From Chloroflexota bacterium (lineage in GTDB: Bacteria > Chloroflexota > Dehalococcoidia > SZUA-161 > SpSt-899): DNA of 36,462 bases. Positions 36,379-36,462 of the stretch are shown in pieces. The notes beneath the pieces are model-generated. The model saw only the letters and a program-made list of their open reading frames with translations. It searched no databases and had not been told where the DNA came from. The position numbers were made by a program, and so were the translations under genes. The DNA is taken from positions 1-36,462 of the forward strand of contig JABMQN010000018.1 in assembly GCA_013203045.1 (NCBI GenBank), in the 5' to 3' direction. Each line of letters begins with the position of its first letter. Position 1 is the first letter of the stretch.

Positions 36379-36462
36379 CTACCTTTTACCTTTAGATCGT
36401 TTCCTTGATCTGGATTTATAAGGCATTACTTTGCCTGTTAACTCATTCAGCGTACCCAGTGA
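36379..36462 (-). mobile_element. Probable C-terminal fragment of a transposase/integrase (truncated by window edge)
   Basis: Minus-strand frame open from the window end to TAG at 36379: SLGTLNELTGKVMPYKSRSRKRSKGKR*. Very basic tail followed by terminal-repeat-like TGTCAACCATGTGCCCGG / TGTCAACTATGTTCCGGG, reminiscent of IS481-type ends. Confidence 0.4.

Noticed and set aside
1-36462. CRISPR array or tandem short repeats
   Set aside because: No regularly spaced direct repeats were seen; the hairpins found are isolated intergenic palindromes.
1-36462. Sortase/LPxTG or PEP-CTERM sorting signals on surface proteins
   Set aside because: No LPxTG, VPEP-TM-R or PGF-type tripartite tails were found; the four module proteins end directly after the module.

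Overview
The window is about 36 kb of bacterial DNA, most likely Chloroflexota/Dehalococcoidia-like; this is inferred from lipobox-bearing solute-binding proteins, Shine-Dalgarno starts and gene content, and no marker gene is present. It divides into two parts. (1) About 1.5-17.7 kb is a cell-surface locus, mostly on the minus strand. It holds two tandem archaellin/type-IV-pilin-like proteins, one carrying a large jelly-roll-like insertion. It also holds two C-terminally membrane-anchored exported proteins and four exported proteins (335, 356, 922 and 1201 aa) that share a ~285-291 aa C-terminal module ending at the very C-terminus. I could not assign this module to a named family; it is the best candidate here for something undescribed. 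(2) About 18.1-36.3 kb is a long co-directional (minus) catabolic cluster. It contains SDRs, a DmsB-type ferredoxin, two tandem Mo/W-bisMGD oxidoreductase paralogs, an ATC-hydrolase-like protein and an HpaB/4-hydroxybutyryl-CoA-dehydratase-family protein with conserved Fe-S ligand spacing. It also contains an MDR reductase, an orphan lipoprotein SBP, a TPP lyase/decarboxylase, a Zn-alcohol dehydrogenase and acetone-carboxylase-like gamma and HyuB/alpha subunits. The right edge carries a probable IS remnant. Several palindromic intergenic repeats and terminator hairpins were read directly from the sequence. All family names come from motif recognition by eye; no database search was run.
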